Below are positions 21,960-32,999 of a stretch of DNA of 64,000 nucleotides, piece after piece. Source of the DNA: Ailanthus altissimus. Its lineage: Eukaryota > Streptophyta > Magnoliopsida > Sapindales > Simaroubaceae. The DNA lies in contig OX327704.1 in assembly GCA_946807835.1 (NCBI GenBank), positions 4,526,001 through 4,590,000 on the forward strand. The letters are read 5' to 3'. Within the stretch, counting starts at the first letter, position 1; each line of letters begins with the position of its first letter. The position numbers and the translations under genes are program-made. The notes under the pieces were generated by a model. It did no database searches and was not told where the DNA came from. It saw only the letters and a list, made by a program, of their open reading frames with translations.

Positions 21960-23220
21960 TGATACGATATTTCGATATCTTAAAATTAAGCGCAAGTATA
22001 CGCTATCGTAACAAGTAATAAAAGAAGTTATAAAGTCGGATGTCGAACCCACAGGGATAATTTTTATTTTCTACCAAGTACTAAAATTATATCTTTCTTA
22101 TAATTATTCAGAAAAATCAAATCATAAGTTTGTAATAAATTTGAATAAAATAAAAGTGCAAAAAATAAATGACACAACTTAAATAAAATAAGAAAATAAC
22201 AATATAGAGAAAGCCTAGGGTTAATTATTATCCTTCAATATGGTTTCTAAAGATTAATCCTTTTAATATTTATATCCCTCAATTCTTATTATTGGTCAAG
22301 ACACTAATGTATTCACAAGCCTCTTCCAAGGTCATGCAAGTATATTATAATTTACCAAATACCTATATTCTTATGGTACTTGTAATAAATTAAGATTCAT
22401 TAAGAACAAGTCTTATTGACCATACATGCCAATTAGGTATATTCTTATCCTAATTCGAAACTTGCATATGCAACATTAAATGTTACTCTACAATCATGCA
22501 TCAAATTATCTAGGTCTAAATACAATGATGTCTCTTTCAAGTTTATCAAAGTATTATCAATTCAATCATAATATTGATCAGATATAATGAAGCATTAAGA
22601 ACAAATAATGAAGAATTGAGTTCAAATAAATATTAAAAAAATCCAACAATTAAGCTCACATATTGAGTTCAAGTAATAACCCTAGAAAATAAATTTAGCT
22701 CATGATAACAAGAGAATTATGGCAAAACAATAAAATAAACATGATACAACCAAAAGCAAACCAATATAGACGTCAATTTATATTTGATTGATAAGCCAAA
22801 AATTTGCTAATAATCTCTTACTTCCTTGAATTCCCCTTACTTCTTTCTCTAAATATTGCTCTTCTTTAATGTGTTGTAGCTCTAAGAGCCCTAAATTGTA
22901 TGTCTTTGAGGTCTAAAATGAATGGCCTTTATATAGAGATTGATTGGAGTCTTGGAGTTGTATTTCTTTTAGGATAAGAAAAAAATGCACTGTTCACCAC
23001 TACTGTGAACACTGTTCATCACTGAGGTGATAGCACTGTAGCGATATACTGTAGCATTGTGTTTTGTCTTGTTTTTCTTAGATTTTCATCCCTAATTGCT
23101 CCATTGACTCCGAACCTTCAAAATAACAATTAAACATATGAAAAACCTAATATTCTTATTCAAATGAGCAATTAATCAAGTTAAGAAAGTGAAAATAATA
23201 GATATAATTTATGCTTATCA
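21960..23220 (-). repeat. Athila-2 3' LTR (1,261 bp)
   Basis: TGATACGATATTTCG...ATGCTTATCA. Nearly collinear with 26,825-28,148. It lacks about 50-60 bp of 'cactgt/gttcac' repeat text present at 27,905-27,985 in the other LTR. Confidence 0.85.
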
Positions 23221-23237
23221 AACTCCCCCAAACTTAA
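23221..23237 (-). other. Polypurine tract of Athila-2
   Basis: The minus strand reads AAGTTTGGGGGAGTT immediately before the 3' LTR start TGATAAGC, marking the plus-strand primer. Confidence 0.75.
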
Positions 23238-25112
23238 CCATTTGTTCATCCTTGAACAATAAAAAATAAAATCAATGAGAGAATTTAAAAAGATTATACT
23301 TGACTCAAAATGAAATAAAAATTTAAAAATAAAATTAACATGCCAGGTTAGTAAAATAATCAAAATGATTGTCTCATAAGTTGTTTAAATGGCACAAATC
23401 CTTAAGGTAGATAAAAAAAAACTATTATCCATTCTAATTATCTTCATTTAGTTCCTCATTCTTCCTCAAAGATAATCACCATGTGTATGTGTGTACAAGC
23501 AGCAACCAATAGCTAAAACCATGCTTTGATTTACTTTATACTTTAGTTTGTACAGAAAAGATGATGTCTCGGCATTTGATTTGTATAATGACACTTCCAT
23601 AGGCTTGAATTTATTACCATTCTCCACTAATGTAGAAAATCACATGTCTAAAGATCTATTTAGGACTTTACTTAGCTTGTAACATAAGGCTAAGGTCAAG
23701 GTGGGATAAAATGATAAACATATGAGGTTTAAGTCATACCATGAACACTTAGACTTTACCTAGAAACCTCTTGATCTTCTTTTTCTTGTATTATCTCTTC
23801 CTCCAAACTTATTTTATTTCTCATTTTTCTTTTCAACCTTTATTTTTCAAAGAATTTCTTCTTTTTCTTAAGTTGGGGTTATTTTTCTTTCCTCTTTTTT
23901 TTTCTTTGAAATTTTTTTTTTAATACCCCCAAACTTAGATTGACAAATACCACCCAAACTTATTTTTCTCACATTACCACAACCTTTTTCCTTTCAAGAG
24001 TATTTCTAAGCAAATGCAAGGTGTTTTGTGTTACGGGTAAATTTCTGGATAAATAAACTTTAAGTCTTGAGCTTGTAATGTGGTTAAATCAAAGAATGGG
24101 TAATTAGGCTCAAAATAGGGTACTAGGGATAAATATACAATAAAATGTAGGCTAGAAAGGCTCAATCAGTCCAAAGATGGCCTAATGTAATTTTTCTATT
24201 CATGTGTTTCCTAGGATTTCGCCCCAAGTAATAACTAAAGACAAGTTCTAGAGTGTCGGTATTCCGAGACTGTGGTGTACTCCCTAAAGCATAAGTATTT
24301 CTAAGTAATAGTTATAACTATTCGTGCTTTAATAAGTGCTAAAAAAGAATGGTGATTATAAATAAGGTCGAACTTTTCCTAAAATTAGATAACCAAAATT
24401 GTCTCAAGTATTTATTATTCCCTATGGATTTGTAGAAAAAAATAAATTCAACCATGTATTTTTTTCTTATCATAAACTAATGATCATCTTAACAACCTAA
24501 CAACTAAAAGTAAAAAAAAAAATTATCACACAAGATAATCAATAAAATCATGCAGCAAAAATAAACACAAGAAAGTATTTTTCACCCCCAAAATTAAATT
24601 AGACATTGTCCCCAATGTCAAAAAAATAAACTTAAGAGTAAGAGAAACTCCCCTAGTAAAAGAAGTTGAAGCAATGCAGCATTGTTATATAATAATGTGA
24701 ATGCAGTGTCTTTTACTTTAAATGCTTGCAAATGCTCATCCTGCTTTCTTTGAGTGTTTGACTTGTAGTTTTATTCCTAAAAAAATAAACTAATATAACT
24801 AAAACTGAAAATAAGCAAATAAAAATAAATTTTACTTGGGTTGCCTTCTACGAAGCGCTTGATTTAATGTCATCAGCTTGACATCTTCTTTCTTGACTCA
24901 TGGAGGATCAAATTGCATGTCAGTGGTATCGCACCTATGGAACTTCAATCTATGTCTAAGAACATTGATATTTCTCTTCTTTGACTTTCATAGCTTCATA
25001 AAAAACTTTTGTAGACACGATCTCACCCTCTTTGATTTAAGCCTTACAAGAAAGATTTTAATCTTAGACCGAAATATTGCACCCCGTTGGCCGATATCAA
25101 TCTGCCTCTCCA
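23237..25112 (-). other. Athila-2 3' untranslated region, pol deleted
   Basis: No pol motif. On the minus strand, about 24,835-24,890 reads 'tcaagctgatgacatt', 'aaatcaagcgctt' and 'aggcaaccca', the text that follows the pol/env end in Athila-type elements, so pol was removed between gag and this point. The remainder is AT- and T-rich with poly-T/poly-A runs near 23,820-23,925. Plus-strand frames such as 24,878-25,240 are antisense to gag/UTR and not credible genes. Confidence 0.6.
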
Positions 25113-26645
25113 TTATCTTGTCATGCCCCTTCTTCTTTTTAACTTGCACAGTTTTGTTTGAGTTTGTAGTTGAAGGGCTTCCATTAATTTTACTTTATGA
25201 GGTGATGGTGGATCTTCAAGAATTACCATGTCAACCTTGAAACATTGAGATATATTATTGAAAAATTGCTGATGTTCAAAGTTCTTCTCTTGAAATTTTT
25301 GTGGGAAAGGTGGTTGTGGAATATATGGATTGTCTTTGCTTTGAAATGCCACTAATTCCTTTTCTTCTGTAATTGCCCCCTCTTCTTTTTTTCTTTCTTG
25401 TTCTATCATGGCTCTCTTTATTTTGAGACGTTTCAGCAGCTGTTGGTAGTTCTTGTTCAGCCTTTAAGGTGATTGTTTAGCATTACTCCTTATTTTCTTT
25501 TGGATTCACTTTTATGTTATTGGTCAATGGGTCTTGTGGATGATTGTTTAATGATGTGGCTAATTGACTCACTTGCATCTCTAACGTCCTTAAAGAGGTT
25601 GCTTAGCTTTGAAAGAGAGAATCTATCTGCTTCATGTATTGCATAAATATCTCCTCCAGACCTAGTTTCTATTCAATTTGCTGTTGAGGTTGTATTGGCA
25701 TGCTATGAGGGTCTACCCAATCTGAATTGTAGAAGTTAGTGTAGGGATTATACTGTTGTATTTGATAATTCTTCATATAGTGCATAGGCTCCATGCATTG
25801 GCCATTTGGATGGTTCTCACCACAAAAATCACAAGTGATGAGGTGTCTTTTAATAGCATTAGCTCTAATAACATCTAAATTTTTTGTCAACAGGTTGATT
25901 TGTACAGATAATGAGATAAGTGTCCCTTCATTATATGTGTTTGTAATTCTTCTTGTGGTTGTTCTCTCTACTGGCCATTGATAACTATTGGATGTCATTT
26001 CCTCTAGCAGGTCATATGCTTCGTCGGTTGACTTGTTCATTAGTGCTCCACCTGCTGCGGCATCTATTATAGTCCTCAATTGCCCCATTAAGTCATTATA
26101 AAATGTCTGCACAAGTAACCACTTTGGAATCCCATGATGTGGATATCTCCTCAACATATCTTTATACCACTCTCATACTTCATAAAGTGTTTCTGAGTCA
26201 TACTGCATGAAAGAAGTGATGTCATTCCTCATCTTTGCTGTCTTGGCCGGTGGAAAGAATTTAGATAGAAATTTATGAGCCAAGTCATCTCATGTTGTAA
26301 TTGATCCTGATGGTAATGACATTAACCAACCCTTCGTCTTGTTTCGAAGTGAAAAAAGAAAATAGCCGTAATTGTACTGCATCATCTGAGACTCTATCGT
26401 ATTGAACAAATCACAAATCTCTAGAAAATTTATAATATATTCATTCGGATCATTGTATGGATGTCCACTAAACTGAACTGAGTCTTTCAACATTCGAATT
26501 ATTTTCGACTGAATTTTGAATTAGTATTTATTATTGGTCGGCATATGCTGGGTTGAATGCTGCTAACCGTAGGGATAGAATAATCTCTCAAAGATTTATG
26601 TTCTCCCATTTGCTGCTAAAACTGAAATTGATAAGCCATGATATA
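25113..26645 (-). pseudogene. Athila-2 gag
   Basis: A run of minus-strand frames gives most of an Athila gag: 'MLKDSVQFSGHPYNDPNEYI' and 'INFLEICDLFNT' (26,290-26,493), 'KGWLMSLPSGSITT', then 'MLRRYPHHGIPKWLLVQTFY', 'AAAGGALMNKSTDEAYDLLE' and a CDFCGENHPNGQC zinc-knuckle-like motif (25,669-26,157). The tail frame (25,113-25,409) has 'NPYIPQPPFPQKFQEKNFEH', the text that normally introduces the protease region. Stops at about 26,158 and between 25,410 and 25,668 break it. The protease, RT and integrase that should follow are absent. Confidence 0.85.
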
Positions 26646-26801
26646 GCTCTGAAAGGTATCCTAAAAAACAAAAACAAAAAGAATTGAAAAGCAACTATAC
26701 AAAAAATAAAAATAAAAAAGGACTTATATAAAAAATAAATAAAAATTCTGAATTAAAAATAAGAAATATTGATATTAATATTAGGAAAAATAAAATATTA
26801 T

Positions 26802-26823
26802 CCCCAGCAACGGCGTCAAAAAT
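26802..26823 (-). other. Primer binding site of Athila-2, tRNA-Asp type
   Basis: The minus strand after the 5' LTR reads TTTTTGACGCCGTTGCTGGGG, close to the TTTTGGCGCCGTTGCCGGGG of Athila elements. Confidence 0.8.
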
Positions 26824-26824
26824 T

Positions 26825-28148
26825 TGATGCGATATTTCGATATCTTAAAATTAAGTGCAAGTATACGCTATCGTAACAAGTAATAAAAGAAGTTATAAAG
26901 TCGGATGTCGAACCTACAAGGATAGTTTTTATTTTCTACCAAGTACTAAAGTTATATTTTTCTTATAATTATTCAGAAAAATCAAATCTTAATTTTGCAA
27001 TAAATTTGAATAAAATAAAGTGCATAAAATAAATGACACAACTTAAATAAAATAAGAAAATAACAATATAGAGAAAGCCTAGGGTTAATTATTATCCTTC
27101 AATATGGTTTCTAAAGATTAATCCTTTTAATATTTATATCCCTCAATTCTTATTATTGGTTAAGACACTAATGTATTCACAAGCCTCTTCTAAGGTCATG
27201 TAAGTATATTATAATTTACCAAGTACTTATATTCTTATGGTACTTGTAATAAATTAAGATTCATTAAGAACAAGTCTTATTGACCATACAAGCCAATTAG
27301 GTATATTCCTATCCTAATTCAAAACTTGCATATGCAACATTAAATGTTACTTTACAATCATGCATCAAATTATCTAGGTCTAAATACAATGATGCCTATT
27401 TCAAGTTTATCAAAGTATTATCAATTCAATCGTAATATTGATCAGATATAATGAAGCACTAAGAACAAATAATTTGAATAATGAAGAATTGAGTTCAAAT
27501 AAATATTAAAAAGATCCAACAATTAAGCTTACATATTGAGTTCAAGTAATAACCCTAGAAAATAAATTTAGCTCATGATAACAAGAGAATTATGGCAAAA
27601 CAATAAAATAAACATGATACAATCAAAAGCAAACCAATATAGACGTCAATTTAAATTTGATTGATACGCCAAAAATTTGCTAATAATCTCTTACTTCCTT
27701 GAATTCCCCTTACTTCTTTCTCTAAATATTGCTCTTCTTTAAGTGTTGTAGCTCTAAGAGCCCTAAGTTGTGTGTCTTTGAGGTCTAAAACGAATAGCCT
27801 TTATATAGGGATTGATTGGAGTCTTGGAGTTGTATTTCTTTTAGGATTAAAAAAAATTGCACTGTTCACCACTGCCGCAAACACTGTTCATCACTGGGGC
27901 GATAGCACTATAGCACGAGGGCTGTTCACGGAATATTGTTCACGCGACATTGTTCTATGGTACTGTAGCACTGTACTATATCATTTATGTTTTGTCTTGC
28001 TTTTCTTATATTTTCATCCCTAATTGCTCCATTAACTCTGAACCTTCAAAATAACAATTTAACATATAAAAAACCTAATATTCTTATTAAAATGAGCAAT
28101 TAATCAAGTTAAGGGAGTGAAAATAATAGATATAATTTACGCTTATCA
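26825..28148 (-). repeat. Athila-2 5' LTR (1,324 bp)
   Basis: TGATGCGATATTTCG...ACGCTTATCA. The segment near 27,860-27,985 is built from 'cactgttca', 'tgttcac', 'gcactgtagca'-like words, repeated more often than in the 3' LTR. Confidence 0.85.
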
Positions 28149-28655
28149 ATTATGTAAATAAGGCTTTGAGAATCACAATTATGCTTTATAAATCTACTCT
28201 ACACTTTGATTCAATGTTTACAACTCAATTGACAATTTTACATCCCAAACAATCAATCGAAAGATAAGTAAAATATAGCACATTTGATAACATATGCATT
28301 TGATATGACTAAACTCTTTTGCAAACATTAACACAAATCATGTTCATTTATACAAGCTATCTAAGATCGACAATATATCATTTTGACAATATTGCAGTAA
28401 AAGATTAACTTGAATATCAAACATTTATTGCCTTTATATGTTATCCAAGATCGACAATATATCGATTGACAATATTGTAGTAAAAGATTAACATATAAAA
28501 TAATGTAACCAATAACAATTATAATTCAACAACATCACATAAAGAAAGCATGATTAAAAATATATGAAACATAAGAATCATAACCTCTGAATTATAGAAG
28601 ATAAAATAGATAAGAGTTTAGGCATAACTAAACTTACAAACATTTGGGCTTTCAG
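28149..28655 (-). repeat. Athila-1 3' LTR, second half (truncated)
   Basis: Continues the LTR begun at 21,772 after the Athila-2 insertion ('aaataaggctttgagaatcac' versus 'aaacaaggctttgagaatcac' at 30,545). Homology to the 5' LTR stops at about 28,655 ('cttacaaacatttg'), where minus-strand gag begins directly. Confidence 0.8.
28364..28492. repeat. Duplicated ~50-bp unit inside the Athila-1 LTR
   Basis: The text 'atc(t/c)aagatcgacaatatat' ... 'gacaatattg(c/t)agtaaaagattaac' occurs at 28,364-28,412 and 28,443-28,492. The same pair is present in the other LTR (30,753-30,802 and 30,833-30,880), so it predates integration. Each unit contains short inverted 'acaatat/atattg' words. Confidence 0.75.
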
Positions 28656-29443
28656 TAATGCTAGGTCAAGTCCATGTATGGGCTTTTTCAGCTAAGTCAT
28701 TAAGGAATTCTATGGCTTCCTCAAGATCTTTGTGAAGGAACTCCCCATTACACATCATCTCAACAAATTGGCGCTCTCTAATTGTGAGTCCCTCGTAAAA
28801 ATAGCTAACCAAGCGTCAATTTTCATACCCATGGTGAAGGCACAAATTTAGCAACTCTTTAAACCTTTCTCATGCTTGATATAAGGTTTCACTGTCTTTT
28901 TGGGAGAAGGAAGAAATTTATCTTTTCAGGCCATTAGTTTTGTGTTGTAGAAAGTATTTATTAAAAAATGCTTGGGCCATTTCTGCCCAAGTTCCTATAG
29001 ACCTCGGCCTCAAAGAGTATAGCCAACTCTTTGCTTTGTCTTTCAAAAAAAAAGAAAAAAAAATTAAGCCTAACAGTGTCTATGGCTTCAGGTTGGCTAT
29101 GGAAGGTGGCAATTACCTCTTCAAATTCTTTAACATGTACGTAAGGATTTTCACTATCTAGACCATGAAAAGTGGGCAGAAATTGTATTATTTCAGGTTT
29201 AAAATCCGAATGTGGTGTGTTAGGTGAAAATATAATGCATGATGATATGACTATGCGAGTAGGATGCAAGTAACTTTTTAGACACTTAACGGGGTTATCT
29301 TCGTGTTGGCTCATTGTGTTGGAATTATAAGATGAACTAGATGATGAATTCTCTTCCCTAACAAATTGTGGTGATGGTTCTAGTTCTACTTCTCTCGCGA
29401 ATCTTCCTCGTTTGTCTCTAAGTCGATACATACATCGTAACAA
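28656..29443 (-). pseudogene. Athila-1 gag fragment
   Basis: The minus frame starting at 29,443 contains 'IIQFLPTFHGLDSENPYVHV' and 'KEFEEVIATFHSQPE', the capsid 'FHG...EDPY.H..EF' motif of Athila gag. A frame break occurs at the poly-A/T run near 29,045-29,062. The second frame then gives 'AFFNKYFLQHKTNGLKR', 'ISSFSQKDSETLYQA', 'ERFKELLNLCLHHGYE', 'LVSYFYEGLTIRERQFVEMM' and 'CNGEFLHKDLEEAIEFLNDL'. It stops where the truncated LTR begins at about 28,655, so the C-terminal gag and all pol are gone. Confidence 0.8.
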
Positions 29444-29509
29444 TTTTTTTTTTTTTGAAAGAAATGCTCAAGAAAAATTAAGAAGTGAAATAAAACACAA
29501 CAAGAAATA

Positions 29510-30215
29510 GAAATGAGTTAGGTGGTAAGACCAACCATGAAATCTAAATATAATAAATAAACAAAAGATAATAAACTATAAAGTACAATTAAAAAAAGTA
29601 CAATAAATAATTAAATAAAAGTACAATAAATAAATAAAAGAAAAGAAAGTGCAATAAATAAAGGAAAATAAAATGTTAAGTACAATAAATAAATAAAATA
29701 AAGTACAATAAATAAATAAATAAGGTACAATAAGTAAATAAATAAAAATTTAAGCGGTAGAACCGGTCATTAAAATAAAATAAAAATACAACATATTAAC
29801 TAAATAAATAAATTACAATAAATAAATAAAATTAAAGTACAATAAAATTAAAGTACAATAAAAAAAGTGCAATAAATAAATAAAAGAAAATAAAGTGCAA
29901 TAAATAAATAAAAGAAAATAAAGTGCAATAAATAAATAAAGTATAATAAATAAAAATAATAAACTAAGTTAGGCGGTAAAACTAATCATTAAAATAAAAT
30001 AAAACACAACAAATTAAAAAAAAGTAAATGCAGTAATAAATAAAAGAAAAAAAAGTACGAAGGACAATAAATAAATAAAAAAATAAAGTGCGAAGTACAA
30101 TAAATAAATATAAATAAATAAACTAAGTTAAGGGGTAAAATTAGTCATTAAAATAATATAAAATATAGCAAATTAATTATAAAAAAATAAAATAAATTAG
30201 GTGATAGAACCAACC
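29510..30215 (-). repeat. Repetitive leader of Athila-1 between PBS and gag
   Basis: About 700 bp of A-rich repeats made of 'gt(a/g)caataaataaata' words. Superimposed is a longer unit beginning 'aggcggtaaaacc(a/g)at(c)att' followed by 'aaaataaaataaaa.ac.acaaa', seen near 29,520, 29,752, 29,970, 30,128 and 30,208. Stops are dense on both strands, so it is non-coding. It occupies the 5' leader where packaging or dimerisation signals would be expected, but no role is shown. Confidence 0.75.
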
Positions 30216-30330
30216 ATGAACAATAAAATAAATTACAAGGAAATAAAACTAAGATTTTACAAAGAAAAGAAAATGTACAAAGTTACCGCTTTAGTATTGA
30301 TAAACGCAATCAACTTTTGCTTAGTGTGCC

Positions 30331-30350
30331 TCCTCTGCAACGGCGCCAAA
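30331..30350 (-). other. Primer binding site of Athila-1, tRNA-Asp type
   Basis: The minus strand reads TTTGGCGCCGTTGCAGAGGA right after the 5' LTR. It resembles the TGGCGCCGTTGCCGGGGA primer site typical of Athila elements. Confidence 0.8.
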
Positions 30351-30353
30351 TTT

Positions 30354-31921
30354 TGTTTACGCTCAAAATGTAATGCCGCTATCGTAATATAGATTGAGGT
30401 GTCGATCCCACAAGGAAGCTTTTGGCAAAATAAGTTGGTGAAGTAAAATATTAAAGCAGTAGCAAAGGATAAAATTAATTAATTAGTTTAAGTAAATGAG
30501 ATAGAATTGTCTATGAATTGAGAAAAAAATGTCTTATGATGATGTAAACAAGGCTTTGAGAATCACGATTAGATTTTATAAATCTACTCTACACTTTAAT
30601 TCAATATTTATAACTCAATTGACAGTTTTACATCCCAAACAATCAATCGAAAGATATGTAAAATATAGCACATTTGATAACACATGCATTTGATATGACT
30701 AAGCTCTTTTACAAACATTAACAAAAATCATGTTTATTTATACAAGTTATCTAAGATCGACAACATATCATTTTGATAATATTACAGTAAAAGATTAAGT
30801 TGAATATCAAATATTTATTACCATTACATGTTATCCAAGATCGACAATATATTGATTGACAATATTGCAGTAAAAGATTAACATATAAAACAATGTAACC
30901 AATAATAATTATAATTCAACAAGATCACATAAAGAAAGCATGACTGAAAATATATGAAATATGAGAATTATAACCTCTGAATTATAGAAGATAAAATAGA
31001 TAAGAGTTTAGGCATAACCAAACTTACAAATATTTGTAACTCTTGACAAAGAATCAGAGCATAGAAGTAGTTTATTAAATATAAAAGTTCATCTCTTAGC
31101 CTTGCTAAGAATTTTAGCCTACATTACAATGCATGTTAATGAGAAAAAAAATAAGAGAGAATTATCTAATATTGAAAACGTCCTAAGAGTATCCTTATAT
31201 AGGCAATAAATGGAAATATGTCAAGTGTGACATCAATCTTTAATAATTTAGGCCAATAACTCGTTCACCCACTTGCAGTACCTTTTTGATAATGTAAATG
31301 ACCGATGTAACTTTTTTTTTCAACATGAAAGTTGTATAATTTTGTCTCTTCTTTCCATAGGCACTAGATTCATGCAAATTGGATGAGTATCCAATAAGAT
31401 ATGGGCAAAATGCCAAAGATACGTCAGATTTAGGCCAACAACCATTTTATCCACTTGCAAGACAATTTGGTCCATGATAATGGTTGATTTTGACTTTACC
31501 ATCAACATAAGAGTTGTTGATAATTAAGTTCATATTTCACAACTTCAAGAATTATACCAATTGGGTTCATATTTTGTGAGATACGGTCTAAATATGTGAG
31601 TTGGGTCAAGCTGAGCTGAAGTTATAGTCCGAATCTATTGTATCTCAATGTTTGGCCCATAACATGTTGGATTTGGCTTTTCAACTGTTCTTACAATTTG
31701 TGTAAGATTGAGTCATGTTACTCCAGGTTCAAGAATTTCTTTATTTTGATTTCTACATTGAGAGTTATGTCCATTTTACCTAAATTTGTGCAAATAACAT
31801 TCATTAATCACAATTTAAAGAGAACACTTTATTTCAAGCTAAAAGTATAAAAATGCTAAAATTAGTGACATTAAATGGTGTCTGAATCTCTTAATAAATA
31901 TGCATTTTCATATGTTCATCA
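30354..31921 (-). repeat. Athila-1 5' LTR (1,568 bp)
   Basis: Starts TGTTTACGCTC and ends ATCA. Positions 30,354-31,020 parallel 21,772-21,959 followed by 28,149-28,650 with few differences. The rest has no partner because the 3' LTR is truncated there. It contains a repeated ~50-bp 'taagatcgacaatat.t..' unit (see separate entry). Confidence 0.8.
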
Positions 31922-31926
31922 CTTCC
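31922..31926. repeat. Athila-1 target-site duplication, right (CTTCC)
   Basis: CTTCC immediately after the 5' LTR end, pairing with 21,767-21,771. TAT-B gag resumes beyond it. Confidence 0.8.
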
Positions 31927-32640
31927 TCTTCTCGGATCTACTACTCAAAGTTCTAGTTGATTATCTCAAACAAAGTGAAGTTCTTACAGATGAGGTATCA
32001 GTAGTAGAGAGTCTATATCTTTACAACCTTCCAATAAGTCTATATAGCAATTTAAATGTCATAGCTTTCCAACTCACTAAGTTTTTGGTTGAATTAGTTA
32101 AAGAAGCTCATGATTATCTCATTCTTCCTTTATTTCATAAATAATAAGTTCAATGCAGTTTTCTTCTTGTGATTCTTTATATATAATACAATGAACTAGG
32201 TTTTTAATTCATCAAATAAGGTTATTAAGTTATCTTTTAATCCATAAAACTATGCTTGTACAGGCCCCTTTAAGCTTAATGGGAATGTTATGCACTTCAA
32301 GGGTCTATCACGCACATGCATGATCATTTTCATGTTGTAGTGGAAGATGTGGTCTTCTAAGTCCCTAATTCCATAGTACATTTGGAGGTTTGATATCGTG
32401 AATTTATAAGACTTCTTAGCTCACCTAATGGATTTTATGAATGGGTCTCAATTTGCTTTCTTTACCAAGGACATTGCTTCTTTAGTGATTTTAGGCTTTT
32501 GACTTTTCCATACAACTATTCTACTACCTTTATAATTAAAGCCCTGATTTCTTCTTCTCCATCTGCTTTCCTTGTTCTTTCTTAGGTCTCTTCTCTTGTT
32601 CTTCTCGAAGGTACCTTGTTTCTACTCTATTCTCCTATAA
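31927..32640 (-). pseudogene. TAT-B gag, N-terminal (capsid) part
   Basis: On the minus strand, about 32,270-32,410 reads FTISNLQMYYGIRDLEDHIF, followed by CITFPLSLKGP, the Tat capsid 'Y.G..DP..H...F' and 'C..FPLTLKG.A' motifs. About 32,040-32,160 continues with SFFN and FNQKLSELESYD text (normally 'L..Y..RF..E...V'). Stops are frequent. It is separated from the C-terminal gag part only by the Athila-1 insertion and its CTTCC duplication. Confidence 0.65.
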
Positions 32641-32971
32641 CCATCCACAATAGGAACGTCGCGGTCCAATCTCTTGCTATTGAGTATCTTTTGGAACGTC
32701 ATTCAATTCTTTATATCCTTCCATCATCATCAGTGTGTCTTTTAGCTTGTGGTTCTCTTTCCTCGTCTCCTTAAATTGTTTAAGGATCTTTGCCAACACG
32801 TCCATCATTGAAATGAGAATTTTACTTTCTAGAATTATCATGTCTGTGTTACTTGCTTCTCCTTTGTTTATGTTATCTAGTTGTTATGGAAGGAATAACT
32901 GGTTATGTCTCTATTCTACCATCTTTTTTACTAGGTTAGTCACTAGTGAGTTGACTATTTTTGTTCAAAAC
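32641..32971. other. TAT-B gag leader, no gene seen
   Basis: Sequence between the Tat capsid remnant and the primer site. The plus-strand frame 32,735-33,004 is antisense to the gag leader. Its charged minus-strand complement fits the N-terminus of Tat gag, but no motif is firm. Confidence 0.35.
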
Positions 32972-32991
32972 TTTCCAACAGATGACGCCTC
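32972..32991 (-). other. Primer binding site of TAT-B (worn)
   Basis: The minus strand reads GAGGCGTCATCTGTTGGAAA, a worn version of the TGGCGCCGTCTGTGGGAA text that marks Tat-lineage primer sites. It separates the gag leader from the 5' LTR. Confidence 0.55.
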
Positions 32992-32999
32992 TAAAGTTC

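Larger units (their letters stand above)
21960..28148 (-). mobile_element. Athila-2: gag-only (TR-GAG type) Athila-like element
   Basis: Two similar LTRs (21,960-23,220 and 26,825-28,148), TGAT...TTATCA, are flanked by ATGAT and ATTAT. In the uninterrupted Athila-1 LTR at 30,534-30,550 the site reads 'tcttatgatgatgtaaac', so the duplicated pentamer is ATGAT with one later change. The interior (3.6 kb, minus) has a tRNA-Asp-type PBS, gag, an Athila-style 3' untranslated region and a polypurine tract, and no reverse transcriptase or integrase. It is the innermost and youngest element of the nest. It would have needed enzymes from another element to move. Confidence 0.85.
21772..31921 (-). mobile_element. 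Athila-1: Athila-lineage gypsy element with CTTCC TSD
   Basis: Bounded by TGTTTACGC (21,772) and ...GTTCATCA (31,921) and flanked by CTTCC at 21,767-21,771 and 31,922-31,926. The 3' LTR (21,772-21,959 plus 28,149-about 28,655) is split by Athila-2 and truncated at its U3 end. The 5' LTR is complete (30,354-31,921). Between them lie a tRNA-Asp-type PBS, a repetitive leader and a gag fragment. pol, the polypurine tract and part of gag are deleted, since gag abuts the truncated LTR. It sits in the gag of TAT-B. Confidence 0.85.

Noticed and set aside
24878..25240. 120-codon plus frame
   Set aside because: Antisense to the Athila-2 gag tail and 3' untranslated text.
29510..30215. CRISPR-like or satellite array
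   Set aside because: Units lack regular spacers and belong to the leader of an Athila element in a plant genome.
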